From the NCBI GenBank assembly GCA_937872465.1, contig CALMSR010000024.1, forward strand, positions 1-64,000: 64,000 bases of DNA, given 5' to 3'. The notes below the pieces were generated by a model, which saw only the letters and a list, made by a program, of their open reading frames with translations, was not told where the DNA came from and ran no database searches. The stretch's first letter is position 1. Each line of letters opens with the position of its first letter. Below, one piece after another: positions 49,187 through 58,189 of this stretch. The position numbers were made by a program, and so were the translations under genes. Source of the stretch: an uncultured Paracoccaceae bacterium. Lineage in GTDB: Bacteria; Pseudomonadota; Alphaproteobacteria; Rhodobacterales; Rhodobacteraceae.

Positions 49187-51223
49187 ATGTCGACCGACGC
49201 CTTGCTCACGCCCTACCAGCTCAAGCACCTGACGCTCCGGAACCGGATCATCGTGACCGCGCACGAGCCGGCCTATCCCGAGGACGGCATGCCGAAGGCG
49301 CGCTACCGCGCCTATCACGTCGAGCGGGCGCGAGGCGGCGTCGCAATGACTATGACCGCAGGCTCCGCCGCGGTGTCCAAGGACAGCCCGCCGGTCTTCA
49401 ACAACCTGCTCGTCTACAAGGACGAGATCGTGCCGTGGATGAAGGATCTGACGGACGCGGTGCACGAGGCGGGCGCCGCGGTGATGATCCAGCTCACCCA
49501 TCTCGGGCGTCGCACCCGCTGGGACACGGGCGACTGGCTGCCGATCGTCTCACCCTCGCACCGGCGGGAAGCGGCGCATCGCGCCTTCCCGAAAAAGATC
49601 GAGGACTGGGACATCGAACGGATCGTCGGGGACTACGCCGACGCCGCCGAGCGCATGAAGGCGGGCGGCATGGACGGGATCGAGCTCGAAGCCTACGGCC
49701 ACCTGATGGACCAGTTCTGGTCGCCGGCGACCAACGATCTCGATGGCCCGTATGGCGGCACGCTCGACAATCGCCTGCGCTTTGCTTTCGACGTGCTCCG
49801 CGCGATCCGCGAGCGGGTCGGCCCGGACTTCCTTGTCGGTGTTCGCCACAGTTGCGACGAGACCATGGAGGGCGGGTTCGGTATGGCCGACGGGCTCGCG
49901 ATCTCGAAGAAGCTGACCGAGAGTGGCCTCGTCGACTTTTTCAACGTCGTTCGCGGACATATCGACACCGACGCCGGCCTGACCGACGTGATCCCGATCC
50001 AGGGGATGAGGAACGCTCCGCATCTCGATTTCGCCGGCGAGATTCGGGAGGCGACGAACTTCCCCACGTTTCACGCCGCGAAGATCTCCGATGTCGCCAC
50101 CGCGCGTCACGCCATCGCCGCCGGCAAGGTCGACATGGTCGGCATGACCCGGGCGCACATGGCCGACCCGCATATCGTGCGCAAGATCATCGAGGGCCGC
50201 GAGGACGAGATCCGGCCCTGCGTCGGCGCCAACTACTGCCTCGACCGCATCTACCAGGGCGGCGCGGCCTACTGCATCCACAACCCGTCCACCGGTCGCG
50301 AGACCTCGATGCCGCACGTCATCCCGAAGGCGGAGACGCGGAAGAAAGTCGTCGTCGTCGGCAGCGGCCCGGCCGGCCTCGAGGCGGCACGGGTCGCCGG
50401 CGAGCGCGGCCACGACACGCTGGTCTTCGAGGCGGCGGCGGATCCCGGCGGCCAGATCCGGCTGACCGCCCGGAGCGAGCGGCGGCGCGAGATGATCGCG
50501 ATCGTCGACTGGCGCATGGCTCGCTGCGAGCGCCTCGGCGTCAAGTTCCGCTTCAACGCCTGGGCCGAGGCCGACGATGTGCTGGCCGAGAGCCCGGACG
50601 TCGTCATCGTCGCGACCGGCGGCATGCCGCACACCGAGATCCTCAGCGAAGGCAACGAGCTCGTGGTCTCGGCATGGGACATTATCTCGGGCGATGTGAA
50701 GCCGGGTCGTGAGGTTCTGGTCTTCGACGACGCCGGCGATCACGCCGGCCTTCAGGCTTCGGAGATCATCGCGGCGACCGGCGCGAAGGTCGAGATCATG
50801 ACCCCGGACCGGTCCTTCGCGCCCGAAGTCATGGCGATGAACCTTGTGCCCTACATGCGCAGCCTGCAGGAGCTCGACGCCACCTTCACCGTGACGTGGC
50901 GGCTGGAAGCGGTCGCGCGGCATGGCAACCGGCTGGTCGCCCATGTTGGCAGCGACTACGGCGGTGTCCGCCGCGAACGCGAGGTCGACCAGGTGGTCGT
51001 GAACCACGGCACTATCCCGCTTGACGACCTCTACTTCGACCTGAAGCCCGCCTCGCGGAACCACGGCGAGATGTCGCACGACGACCTAATCGCCGGCCGC
51101 CCGCAGTCCGCGGTCCGCAACCCCGGGGGCACCTTCCAGCTCTTCAGGATCGGCGACGCGGTCGCGGCCCGCAACACCCACGCGGCGATCTACGACGCGC
51201 TGCGGCTCCTCAAAGGAATCTGA
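49187..51223 (+). CDS. N-methylproline demethylase-like NADH:flavin oxidoreductase
   Basis: A 678-residue protein of the dimethylamine dehydrogenase/2,4-dienoyl-CoA reductase type. Residues 1-360 are an FMN TIM barrel (LTLRNRIIVTAHEPAYPEDG, VMIQLTHLGRRTRWDTGDW, DLDGPYGGTLDNRLRFAFDV). A cysteine group RPCVGANYC and later AAYCIHNP follows, then a flavin/NAD fold VVVVGSGPAGLEAARVAGER. The iron-sulfur motif lacks one cysteine of the usual CxxCxxxC pattern, as in Stc2-like N-methylproline demethylases. ATG at 49187 has GGGGAATCGGGG upstream. The adjacent hydroxyproline and ProC-like genes support oxidative N-demethylation of a proline derivative. Confidence 0.85.
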   Translation: MSTDALLTPYQLKHLTLRNRIIVTAHEPAYPEDGMPKARYRAYHVERARGGVAMTMTAGSAAVSKDSPPVFNNLLVYKDEIVPWMKDLTDAVHEAGAAVMIQLTHLGRRTRWDTGDWLPIVSPSHRREAAHRAFPKKIEDWDIERIVGDYADAAERMKAGGMDGIELEAYGHLMDQFWSPATNDLDGPYGGTLDNRLRFAFDVLRAIRERVGPDFLVGVRHSCDETMEGGFGMADGLAISKKLTESGLVDFFNVVRGHIDTDAGLTDVIPIQGMRNAPHLDFAGEIREATNFPTFHAAKISDVATARHAIAAGKVDMVGMTRAHMADPHIVRKIIEGREDEIRPCVGANYCLDRIYQGGAAYCIHNPSTGRETSMPHVIPKAETRKKVVVVGSGPAGLEAARVAGERGHDTLVFEAAADPGGQIRLTARSERRREMIAIVDWRMARCERLGVKFRFNAWAEADDVLAESPDVVIVATGGMPHTEILSEGNELVVSAWDIISGDVKPGREVLVFDDAGDHAGLQASEIIAATGAKVEIMTPDRSFAPEVMAMNLVPYMRSLQELDATFTVTWRLEAVARHGNRLVAHVGSDYGGVRREREVDQVVVNHGTIPLDDLYFDLKPASRNHGEMSHDDLIAGRPQSAVRNPGGTFQLFRIGDAVAARNTHAAIYDALRLLKGI

Positions 51224-51346
51224 GGCCGCGTTCTATCCCGGCCCCCCGTCACGACCGCGTCGCAACCGAATGTCGCGCCGCCGGCTGCCGCGAGTATCGA
51301 AGCAGCTGATCGCACCTTGTCCGATTCAACGAGCGGAGGCGTCTTC

Positions 51347-52150
51347 CTACTGGAACGGCTCGGACGCGCTTAGCGCATGCGAGGCTTGCAAGGCGGCTGA
51401 CAGGCCAGCGGACACAGCGGCGTCGAAGCCCGACGCCTGCATCGCCTGAATGGCGGCCGCTGTGACGCCACGGTATTCTACGAACGCGGCCACGATATCT
51501 TCGGGGGCCTCGCCAGTTTTCTCCAGGAGCCGGCCGGTCCCGACCAGGACCGCCACGGCGGCGCGGCGGGCGACCTCCTTTGGTAACCCATTGGCTACCG
51601 CGTCGCGCATCATCGCGACGGCCAGGAGCGCCGGATACGCAGGGCCGGTGCCGGAGAGACCAGTCATATAGTCGATCTCTGCCTCAGTTCCGACCTCGTC
51701 GCCGGAGCCGAAGCTGTCCAGGAGACGGCGAATCGCGGCGCGGTCCAGTTCGGTCACCTGCTCGGCCGCAATCCACGGGGTGTAGGATTGTCCGACCTCG
51801 AGGGCCGCATTGGGTAGCGCGCGGACGACGCGCGCCGTGCCAAGCCGCGCCGCGATGTCGGCGAGCGTCACCCCGGCCATGACGGAGATGACCAGCTTGC
51901 CTGGCGCCCTGACCTCGATGCTTGGCCAGTCCTGCGGGCGGACCGAGAGGATCAACACATGGGAGCGGTCTGCGAGCGCCTGGTTGTCACGCGTCCAGTG
52001 CACGTCAGGCAGCCAGCCGGGCGGGTCGCCGCGGCACGAAAGGGTGAGATCGCCAGGCGGAATGAGTTTCGCGGCGACCACGGCGCGCGCGATGGCACCG
52101 CCGATCCAGCCTTTGCCACCGATGATTCCGATGCGCGCGCCTGTGCTCAT
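51347..52150 (-). CDS. Pyrroline-5-carboxylate reductase-family protein (ProC-like)
   Basis: A 267-residue NAD(P)H-dependent protein. Rossmann start ARIGIIGGKGWIGGAIARAV, then VVRALPNAALEVGQSYTPWI and the ProC signature TGLSGTGPAYPALLAVAMMRDA with VLVGTGRLLEKTGEAPE. The pattern PGGxT of housekeeping ProC is here EYRGVTAAAI, and GTGPAYPALL replaces GSGPAYVF, so it is a paralog. It faces the demethylase gene (convergent). In this neighbourhood it probably serves hydroxyproline/betaine catabolism and not proline synthesis. AAGGAGGACAG precedes the start. Confidence 0.85.
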   Translation of the reverse strand: MSTGARIGIIGGKGWIGGAIARAVVAAKLIPPGDLTLSCRGDPPGWLPDVHWTRDNQALADRSHVLILSVRPQDWPSIEVRAPGKLVISVMAGVTLADIAARLGTARVVRALPNAALEVGQSYTPWIAAEQVTELDRAAIRRLLDSFGSGDEVGTEAEIDYMTGLSGTGPAYPALLAVAMMRDAVANGLPKEVARRAAVAVLVGTGRLLEKTGEAPEDIVAAFVEYRGVTAAAIQAMQASGFDAAVSAGLSAALQASHALSASEPFQ

Positions 52151-52411
52151 TCTGTCCTCCTTGTCTGCGGGCTGCGGGGGCACCCACTTGCGCGGAAGCC
52201 CCGCGCGACATGCGGTCGAGATCGCGACGGCGAACAGAGCGACGCCTCGATGAGGAATCCCGCGACTCCATGCGGCAATCCCCCAAGGAGACTTCTGCCG
52301 TGAGACCGCCGTCGCCGACGAAACCCCGCCAGCGCAATCGTCGCAGGTTACACCACTTTTACCGGACGACCAGAGACGGGACTGTGGGGGACCTTCGCGC
52401 ACCGCGTAGCA
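52151..52411. other. Intergenic region left of the IS256 element
   Basis: No gene. TTACACCAC at about 52349 resembles the inner part of the right end of the neighbouring IS (53789-53797) in the same orientation and may be the leftover end of another IS256-type element. The 8 bases at 52412-52419 are the left target duplication. Confidence 0.4.
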
Positions 52412-52419
52412 ACGCCAAA

Positions 52420-53813
52420 GGCTGTGTCCCCGGTGATGGTGTAGGAGGCCGCGCGCGGAGCCTTCGGCGTAGCGCAGCACGCGGCCGTGGGTGACGCTGG
52501 CGGTCATCGCCGATTTTCGAAGAAGGTTCGGGTTGCGCCCCCTTGAACCGAGAACGGAGACGACGATGACCGATGAGAGAATGGCGCTGATCGAGCTGGT
52601 TGAGAAGCAGGCCGATGGTGATCTCGTGCGCGAGATGCTGGCCTTCGCGGCTGAGCGGATAATGGAGGCCGAGGTGGAGGTGCGGACGGGCGCGACCAAG
52701 GGCGCACGCACGCCGATGCGGGAGGTTCAGCGCAATGGATACCGCGACCGCGACTGGGATACCCGGGCGGGCAGGATTGCGCTGGAGATCCCGAAGTTGC
52801 GCAAGCTACTTCCCAAGCTTCCTCGAACCACGCCGCACCGCCGAGAAGGCGCTCGTGGCGATGATCCAGGAAGCTTATGTTCACGGCATCTCGACGCGCT
52901 CGGTCGATGATCTGGTCAAGGCCATGGGCGCGGGTGGCATGTCCAAGAGCAGGTCAGCCGCCTCTGCGCCGAGATCGACGAGCGCGTGAACGCTTTTCTC
53001 TCCCGCCCGCTGGAGGGGGCGTGGCCCTATCTCTGGCTCGATGCCACCTACCTCAAAGTCCGTGAGAGCGGTCGGATCGTCAGCCGTGCCGTGATAGTGG
53101 CCGTGGCGGTCAACGAGGACGGCAAGCGCGACGTTCTGGGCGTCGCCACAGGCCCCTCCGAGGCCGAGACGTTCTGGACCGGCTTCCTGCGGTCTCTGGC
53201 CGACCGCGGCCTGCGCGGGGTGAAGCTGGTGATCGCCGACGACCGCAAGGGGCTCCGCGCAGCTGCCCGGCGGGTCTTCAACGCCACCCACCAGAGATGC
53301 CGCGTTCACTGGATGCGAAACGCGCTGGCACATGCGCCGGCCAAGCAGCGCACGGCGGTGGCGGCGATGCTGAAGACGATCTTCGCCCAGGAAACCAAGG
53401 CCGACGCCGAGGCCCAATGGGAGGCCGTCGCCAACGCATTGCGCGAGAAGGTCGAAAAGCTCGGCGCCTTCATGGATGGCTCCCGCGATGACGTCCTCGC
53501 CTACATGGACTTCCCCGGCGAGCACCGCGCCCAGATCGCATCGACGAACCCACTTGAACGGGTGAACCGCGAGATCAAGCGGCGGGCCGACGTGATCGGC
53601 ATCTTTCCCAACGACGACGCCATCATCCGCCTTGTCGCCGCGCTGATGCTGGAGACCAACGACGAATGGACCGTCGCGCGGCGCTACATGTCGCTTGAAA
53701 CCCTCGCCCGCGTCACCGACAATCCAACCGTCAGGCTGCCCGCCGTGGCGACCTGATCAGCTTCGAACCTCTCCGAGGGTCGGCGATCTTACACCACGCC
53801 GTGGGACACTATC
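52420..53813 (+). mobile_element. IS256-family insertion sequence with intact ends and an 8-bp target duplication
   Basis: A 1394-bp element. Imperfect terminal inverted repeats of about 26 bp begin at 52420 and end at 53813: the left reads GTGTCCCCGG...TGGTGTAGGA and the right, reversed, GTGTCCCACG...TGGTGTAAGA. It is flanked by ACGCCAAA on both sides (52412-52419 and 53814-53821), an 8-bp duplication of the length usual for IS256. The single transposase gene inside is frameshifted twice. The insertion itself is therefore fairly young, since duplication and ends are preserved. Confidence 0.82.
52566..53756 (+). pseudogene. IS256-family (Mutator) transposase, two frameshifts
   Basis: The start MTDERMALIELVEKQADGDL and EVRTGATKGARTPMREVQRN are normal, as is the later part from ERVNAFLSRPLEGAWPYLWL with the catalytic DATYLKVRE, VIADDRKGLRAAARRVF, HWMRNALAHAP and STNPLERVNREIKRRADVIG. 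Between them SYFPSFLEPRRTAEKALVAM is in another frame. A deletion near 52805 (expected RKGSYFPSF) and a single missing base near 52950 (expected MSKSQVSRLCAEID) break it. Joined, the parts give a full protein of about 397 residues with all three acidic residues, so only these two small deletions inactivate it. Confidence 0.88.
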
Positions 53814-53917
53814 ACGCCAAACACGAAATAGTTGGAGGACGGCCACCACCGCACCCCCAAAGTCCGTATCTAACTTGGCCGCAAGATGAGGCGAATTTTC
53901 TTCGCAAAATCAATGGC

Positions 53918-53957
53918 CCGAACCTGTTGACCGTTTTCATGAAGTGAACAGGTTCGG
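53918..53957 (-). terminator. Possible transcription terminator downstream of tRNA-Gln
   Basis: An 11-bp perfect inverted repeat (CCGAACCTGTT at 53918-53928 with AACAGGTTCGG at 53947-53957) with an 18-base loop. On the minus strand it lies 137 bases past the tRNA end and is followed by a short T-rich run (GATTTTGCG). It could end tRNA transcription. The loop is long, so the call is weak. The rest of 53822-54093 holds no gene I can support. Confidence 0.4.
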
Positions 53958-54093
53958 AGAAGGACGGGCCAGAGAAACCCTCCTCAGCGCCTCGCGCTCG
54001 GATTGAGGTCAACAGACCATCGGCTACAACGTTCGAAAACAACAAGATTTTTCGACGGCGCGACCGAACGGAGAACGGGTTCGGTTAGGGAGC

Positions 54094-54168
54094 TGGCTGG
54101 GGCGGGAGGATTCGAACCTCCGAATGACGGTACCAAAAACCGTTGCCTTACCGCTTGGCGACGCCCCA
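54094..54168 (-). tRNA. tRNA-Gln (anticodon TTG)
   Basis: All four arms can be drawn on the minus strand: acceptor TGGGGCG/CGCCCCA, D arm GCC/GGC with loop AAGCGGTAA, anticodon arm ACGGT/ACCGT with loop TTTTGGT (anticodon TTG), T arm GGAGG/CCTCC with TTCGAAT, discriminator G and an encoded CCA. Total 75 bases. Its 3' end points into the mosaic region, the usual side for island insertion. The gene order to its right is core chromosome. Confidence 0.97.
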
Positions 54169-54208
54169 AACGCGGGCCTTCTAGTAATTCGGCGGCGCCA
54201 TCACAAGC

Positions 54209-55657
54209 TCAAAGGGCCTGGTCGTAGGCGCCGACGGAAGGCTCGGTGCGGATCAGGGCGTTGAGGTCGCCGAAGATGGCGCGCATCTGCGCCTCCGAGG
54301 CGAGGCTCTCGCAGACCACCACGAGATTGGGGGTGTTGGAGGAGGCGCGGATGAGCGCCCAGCCGCCGTCTGCGAGCCCGGCGCGGGCGCCGTTTACGGT
54401 CAGGACGCCGGTGATCTTCTGGCCGCCGAGGGTTCCGCCCCTGGCCGCCATGGCCTGCAGGCGCGCGGTCAGGCGTTCGACGACGGCGTATTTCTCGCCG
54501 TCTGGACAGGCGGGCGAGAGCGTGGGCGTGATCCAGCTCGCGGGCAATGCGGCGACGAGATCGGCGAGGCTCCGGCGCGGGTTGCGGTCGAGGAGCCGGC
54601 AGACCTCGATCGCCGTGCGCAGCCCGCAATCGTAGCCCCGTCCCACTGGCGGGCCGAAGAAGGCATGGCCGGATTTCTCGAATCCCGCCAGCGCGCCGGT
54701 GGCATGCAGCCGCCGCTTCATGTGGCTGTGGCCGGTCTTCCAGTATTCGGTATGCGCCCCGGCGGCGGCGAGCTCCGGGTCGGTGGCGAAGAGCCCGGTC
54801 GATTTCACGTCCACGACGAAGCGCGCGCCCGGATGGGTGCGCGCTAGGTCGCGGGCGAGCAGGAGGCCGATCTTGTCGGCGAAGATCTCGCGGCCCGCGC
54901 CGTCGACGATGCCGCAGCGATCGCCGTCGCCGTCGAGGCCGATGGCCAGATCGGCGCCGCTCTCGCGGACGGCATCGGCCATGTCGTGCAGCATCTCGAG
55001 CGCTTCGGGATTGGGATTGTAATGCGGGAAGGTGGGATCGAGGGTGGTATGGCGCGGGATGACCTCGACGCCGATCCGGGCGAGGAGCTCCGGCGCGAAG
55101 GCGCCGGCGGTGCCGTTGCCGGTGGCGCAGACCGCGCGCAGCGGGCGCGACAGGCGCAGGTCCCCGGCGAGATCGGCGAGATAGGCCTCGCGCAGGCCCT
55201 CGACGGGGCGGCGCGTGCCGCCGGGCCGCGATTCCACGGCACCCGAAAGCACGATGTCGCGCAGCTCTGCCATGTCCTCCGGCGCATGGGTGAGCGGGGC
55301 CTCGAAGCCCATCTTGACGCCGGTCCAGCCGTTGGGGTTGTGACTCGCGGTGACCATGGCCACGGCGGGCAGGCCGAGGTGGATCTGGGCGAAATAGGCC
55401 ATCGGGGTCAGGGCCAGGCCGATGTCCTGCACCGCGACCCCCGCCTCGATCAGCCCGGCGACGAGGGCCTCGGCGACCTCCGGCGAATAGCTGCGCAGGT
55501 CGTGGCCGACGGCGATCGCCGGATCGAGCCCGCGGCGGCGCATCTGGGTGCCGAGGCCGAGGCCGAGGAGGTGCATCCCGGCGCGGTCGATCTCTTCGGG
55601 ATAGCGCCAGCGCGCATCGTATTCACGAAAACCCGAGGCTGCGATGCGTGCCGGCAT
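54209..55657 (-). CDS. Phosphomannomutase/phosphoglucomutase
   Basis: A 482-residue alpha-D-phosphohexomutase. The catalytic serine loop is VTASHNPNGWTGVKMGF at about 105, the metal loop GLDGDGDRCGIVD at about 245, the sugar loop GFEKSGHAFFG at about 325 and the phosphate-binding end SNTPNLVVV. It interconverts mannose- or glucose-6- and 1-phosphates for surface polysaccharide precursors. The ATG at 55657 is preferred to one 8 codons earlier because homology starts at ARIAASGFREYDARWRYP. It follows kdsA by 13 bases, another envelope-sugar gene, so the two form an operon. Confidence 0.92.
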   Translation of the reverse strand: MPARIAASGFREYDARWRYPEEIDRAGMHLLGLGLGTQMRRRGLDPAIAVGHDLRSYSPEVAEALVAGLIEAGVAVQDIGLALTPMAYFAQIHLGLPAVAMVTASHNPNGWTGVKMGFEAPLTHAPEDMAELRDIVLSGAVESRPGGTRRPVEGLREAYLADLAGDLRLSRPLRAVCATGNGTAGAFAPELLARIGVEVIPRHTTLDPTFPHYNPNPEALEMLHDMADAVRESGADLAIGLDGDGDRCGIVDGAGREIFADKIGLLLARDLARTHPGARFVVDVKSTGLFATDPELAAAGAHTEYWKTGHSHMKRRLHATGALAGFEKSGHAFFGPPVGRGYDCGLRTAIEVCRLLDRNPRRSLADLVAALPASWITPTLSPACPDGEKYAVVERLTARLQAMAARGGTLGGQKITGVLTVNGARAGLADGGWALIRASSNTPNLVVVCESLASEAQMRAIFGDLNALIRTEPSVGAYDQAL

Positions 55658-55670
55658 GGCTCTGCTCCCG

Positions 55671-56513
55671 TCAGACGGCAAGGGGGCGGGACTTGGCGAG
55701 GCGGTCGAAGGCCATGAGATCGGCGATCAGCGCCGGCATGGCGTCGAGGAAGACCATGTTCGGCCCGTCGGAAGGCGCGTGGTCGGGGTCGGGATGGGTC
55801 TCGATGAAGACCGCGGCGACGCCGAGCGCCACGGCCGCCCTCGCCATGACCGGGGCGAATTCGCGCTGGCCGCCGGAGGAGCTTCCCTGGCCACCCGGCT
55901 GCTGGACCGAATGGGTCGCGTCCATCACCACCGGATAGCCGGTGCGCGCCATGACGGGCAGGCTGCGCATGTCCGCGACCAGGGCGTTGTAGCCGAAGCT
56001 CGCGCCGCGCTCGCAGAGCAGGATGCGGTCGTTGCCGGTGGAGGCGATCTTGGCCGCGACATGGGCCATGTCCCAGGGCGCGAGGAACTGGCCCTTCTTG
56101 ACGTTGATCGCCGCGCCGGTCTTGCCGGCGGCGAGAAGCAGGTCGGTCTGGCGGCAGAGGAAGGCAGGGATCTGGAGCACGTCGACCGCCTCGGCAACTG
56201 GGGCGCAGTCTTCGGGAAGATGGACATCCGTCAGCACGGGGCAGCCGATGCGGGCGCGGACGGTGGCGAGCACCTCGAGCCCGGCATCGCGGCCCATGCC
56301 GCGCCTGGCGGCGAGCGCGGTGCGGTTGGCCTTGTCGTAGGAGGCCTTGAAGATGAAGCCGGCCCCGGCGGCGGCGCAGGCCTCCGCCAGCCTGCCCGCG
56401 ATGGCGAGCGCATGATCGAGGCCCTCGAGCTGGCAGGGTCCGCCGATCAGGGTGAGGGGCGCCGCGTTCGAGACGCGGAGCTCGCCGATCGCTACGGTTC
56501 TGGCATCAGACAT
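55671..56513 (-). CDS. kdsA: 3-deoxy-8-phosphooctulonate synthase
   Basis: A 280-residue KdsA, which condenses phosphoenolpyruvate with arabinose-5-phosphate to make the Kdo precursor of lipopolysaccharide. Marks are LIGGPCQLEGLDHALAIA, FKASYDKANRTA, TDVHLPEDC, AFLCRQTDLLLAAGKTG, NVKKGQFLAPWDM and DATHSVQQPGGQG. A Cys in IGGPCQ suggests the metal-dependent type. It leads the pair with the phosphohexomutase. Nothing unusual. Confidence 0.95.
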   Translation of the reverse strand: MSDARTVAIGELRVSNAAPLTLIGGPCQLEGLDHALAIAGRLAEACAAAGAGFIFKASYDKANRTALAARRGMGRDAGLEVLATVRARIGCPVLTDVHLPEDCAPVAEAVDVLQIPAFLCRQTDLLLAAGKTGAAINVKKGQFLAPWDMAHVAAKIASTGNDRILLCERGASFGYNALVADMRSLPVMARTGYPVVMDATHSVQQPGGQGSSSGGQREFAPVMARAAVALGVAAVFIETHPDPDHAPSDGPNMVFLDAMPALIADLMAFDRLAKSRPLAV

Positions 56514-56754
56514 GGGGCAGGGATCCTAGGCGCAGACGCGCCTGCAGCGATAGCCCGGCGCGGCCGGGGCTGTAAAGCGTGCCGATCCCGTCCCATGCCG
56601 CCCGGGTGCCGCGGCGAGGCTCCGCCCGCCGGGCCCCCGCCTTGATCGCCGGGTGCCCGGTTGGTAGCCTCGCGGGCCCCGTTGCAGCGTTGCCGCGCCC
56701 GGACCCTGCGACGGGGCGGCTCCTGCGCGGAGCGACCTGGCGGAGGGAGGGGGC

Positions 56755-57378
56755 ATGGCGCCGACGGGGCTGGGCGGGGATGCGGTGGCGGAGATCGAGG
56801 CGAGGATTCGCGCCTGCCGGATCTGTGCGGAGGCCTTCGCGGCGACCGCCACGGCGCATGCGCCGCGGCCGGTGCCCTGGCTTTCGGCGGAAGCGCCGAT
56901 CCTGATCGCCGGGCAGGCGCCCGGGGCCCGGGTCCATGCGCTCGGGCGGCCCTTCGACGATGCGTCGGGCGACCGGCTGCGGGACTGGATGGGGGTGGAC
57001 CGCGCGGCCTTCTACGACCGGAGGCGCTTCGCGGTGCTGCCCATGGCCTTCTGCTTTCCCGGCTATGACGCGCAGAGCTCGGACCTGCCGCCGCCGCGGG
57101 TCTGCGCGGAGACATGGCGCCGGGCGGCGCTGGCGGCGATGCCGGGGATCCGGCTGACGCTGCTGATCGGCGGCCATGCGCAGCGCTGGCACCTGGGGTC
57201 CGGCGCCAGGGCGGTGACCGCGACCGTGCGCGCCTGGCGGAGCTGGCCCGAGGGGGTGCTGCCGCTGCCGCATCCCTCCTGGCGCAACAGCGGCTGGCTG
57301 AAGCGCAATCCCTGGTTCGCGGCGGAGCTCGTGCCGGAGCTGCGCGCGAGGGTTTCCACGGCGCTCGCGCCGGGATAG
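56755..57378 (+). CDS. Uracil-DNA glycosylase family protein
   Basis: A 207-residue protein of the UDG superfamily: PILIAGQAPGARVHALGRPF followed by DDASGDRLRDWMG, PMAFCFPGYD and the C-terminal motif LPHPSWRNSGWLKRNPWF. This is the SMUG2/Y-family-like branch that many Rhodobacterales carry. GQAPG and HPSWRN form the base pocket. It should remove uracil or other damaged bases from DNA. Start has GGAGGGAGGG upstream and it is followed by the SseB-like gene after 10 bases. Confidence 0.88.
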   Translation: MAPTGLGGDAVAEIEARIRACRICAEAFAATATAHAPRPVPWLSAEAPILIAGQAPGARVHALGRPFDDASGDRLRDWMGVDRAAFYDRRRFAVLPMAFCFPGYDAQSSDLPPPRVCAETWRRAALAAMPGIRLTLLIGGHAQRWHLGSGARAVTATVRAWRSWPEGVLPLPHPSWRNSGWLKRNPWFAAELVPELRARVSTALAPG

Positions 57379-57388
57379 GAGCTGCGCC

Positions 57389-58189
57389 ATGGAGACCCCG
57401 CTCGATCGCGCCTATCGCGCCCACGAGGCGATGCCGGAGGACGAACGGTTGCGGCTGCGCTTCCACGAGCGGCTTCTGGATGCGGAGCTCTTCCTGCTCC
57501 TGCGCGAGGAGGCGGCCGGCGGGAGGCTGAAGCCGGAGGTCTTCGCGCTGGAGACCGGGCCGGTGGCGCTGGTCTTCGACCGGGACGAGCGGCTGGCGGC
57601 GTTCCTGGAGGCACCCGCACCCTATGCGGCGCTCTCGGGGCGGCGGATCCTGGGGCTGCTGGCGGGGCAGGGGGTCGGGCTGGGGATCAATCTCGGCGTG
57701 GCGCCCTCCTCGGCGCTCCTGCCGGCGGCGGCGGTCGACTGGCTGGCGGCGATGGCGGCGGAGCCGCCCGTCCCGGGCGAGGGCATGCTGCGCGGCTTCG
57801 CGCCGCCGGGCCCGCTGCCCGCGGCGCTGATCGAGGCGCTGGGGATCAAGCTCGCGGCCATGGCGGCGCTGATCGGATCGGCGCATCTGGCGACGGCCCG
57901 GCATGGAGATGGCAGCGAGGGCATGCTGCTCGCGCTCACCGGCGTGCCGGAACCGGCGCGGGCCGAGGTGGCGGCGGCGGTGGCGGAGGCCCTGCGCTTC
58001 TCGGGCGCGGAAGCGGGGGCGCTCGACGTGACCTTCCCGGCGGAGGGCGGCGCGGCGGCCCGGGCGATCGCCGCGGCCGGCCGGCGGTTCGACCTGCCGC
58101 GGCGGGCGGAGGCGCCGGCCCCGGTGCGGCGCGGGCCGGGAAGCGATCCGGAGCGGCCGCCGATCCTGCGCCGGGGCACGCCTCAATAG
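57389..58189 (+). CDS. SseB-family protein
   Basis: A 266-residue protein of the SseB type: LDRAYRAHEAMPEDERLRLR, ALETGPVALVFDRDERLAAF, LLAGQGVGLGINLGVAPSSA near the middle and a Pro/Arg-rich tail. The family resembles the SseB N-terminal domain, once linked to serine sensitivity; the biochemical role is not known. It forms a pair with the uracil-DNA glycosylase gene and converges on the ghrA-like gene with a 7-base overlap. Confidence 0.82.
   Translation: METPLDRAYRAHEAMPEDERLRLRFHERLLDAELFLLLREEAAGGRLKPEVFALETGPVALVFDRDERLAAFLEAPAPYAALSGRRILGLLAGQGVGLGINLGVAPSSALLPAAAVDWLAAMAAEPPVPGEGMLRGFAPPGPLPAALIEALGIKLAAMAALIGSAHLATARHGDGSEGMLLALTGVPEPARAEVAAAVAEALRFSGAEAGALDVTFPAEGGAAARAIAAAGRRFDLPRRAEAPAPVRRGPGSDPERPPILRRGTPQ

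Noticed and set aside
52349..53797. TTACACCAC occurring twice as a long direct repeat flanking the IS
   Set aside because: The right copy lies inside the right terminal repeat of the IS. The true flanking duplication is ACGCCAAA. The left copy may be an old end of another element.
54001..54227. A small coding frame across the tRNA-Gln region (GAGGFEPPNDGTKN-type peptide)
   Set aside because: This peptide is the common false translation of a tRNA gene on the opposite strand.
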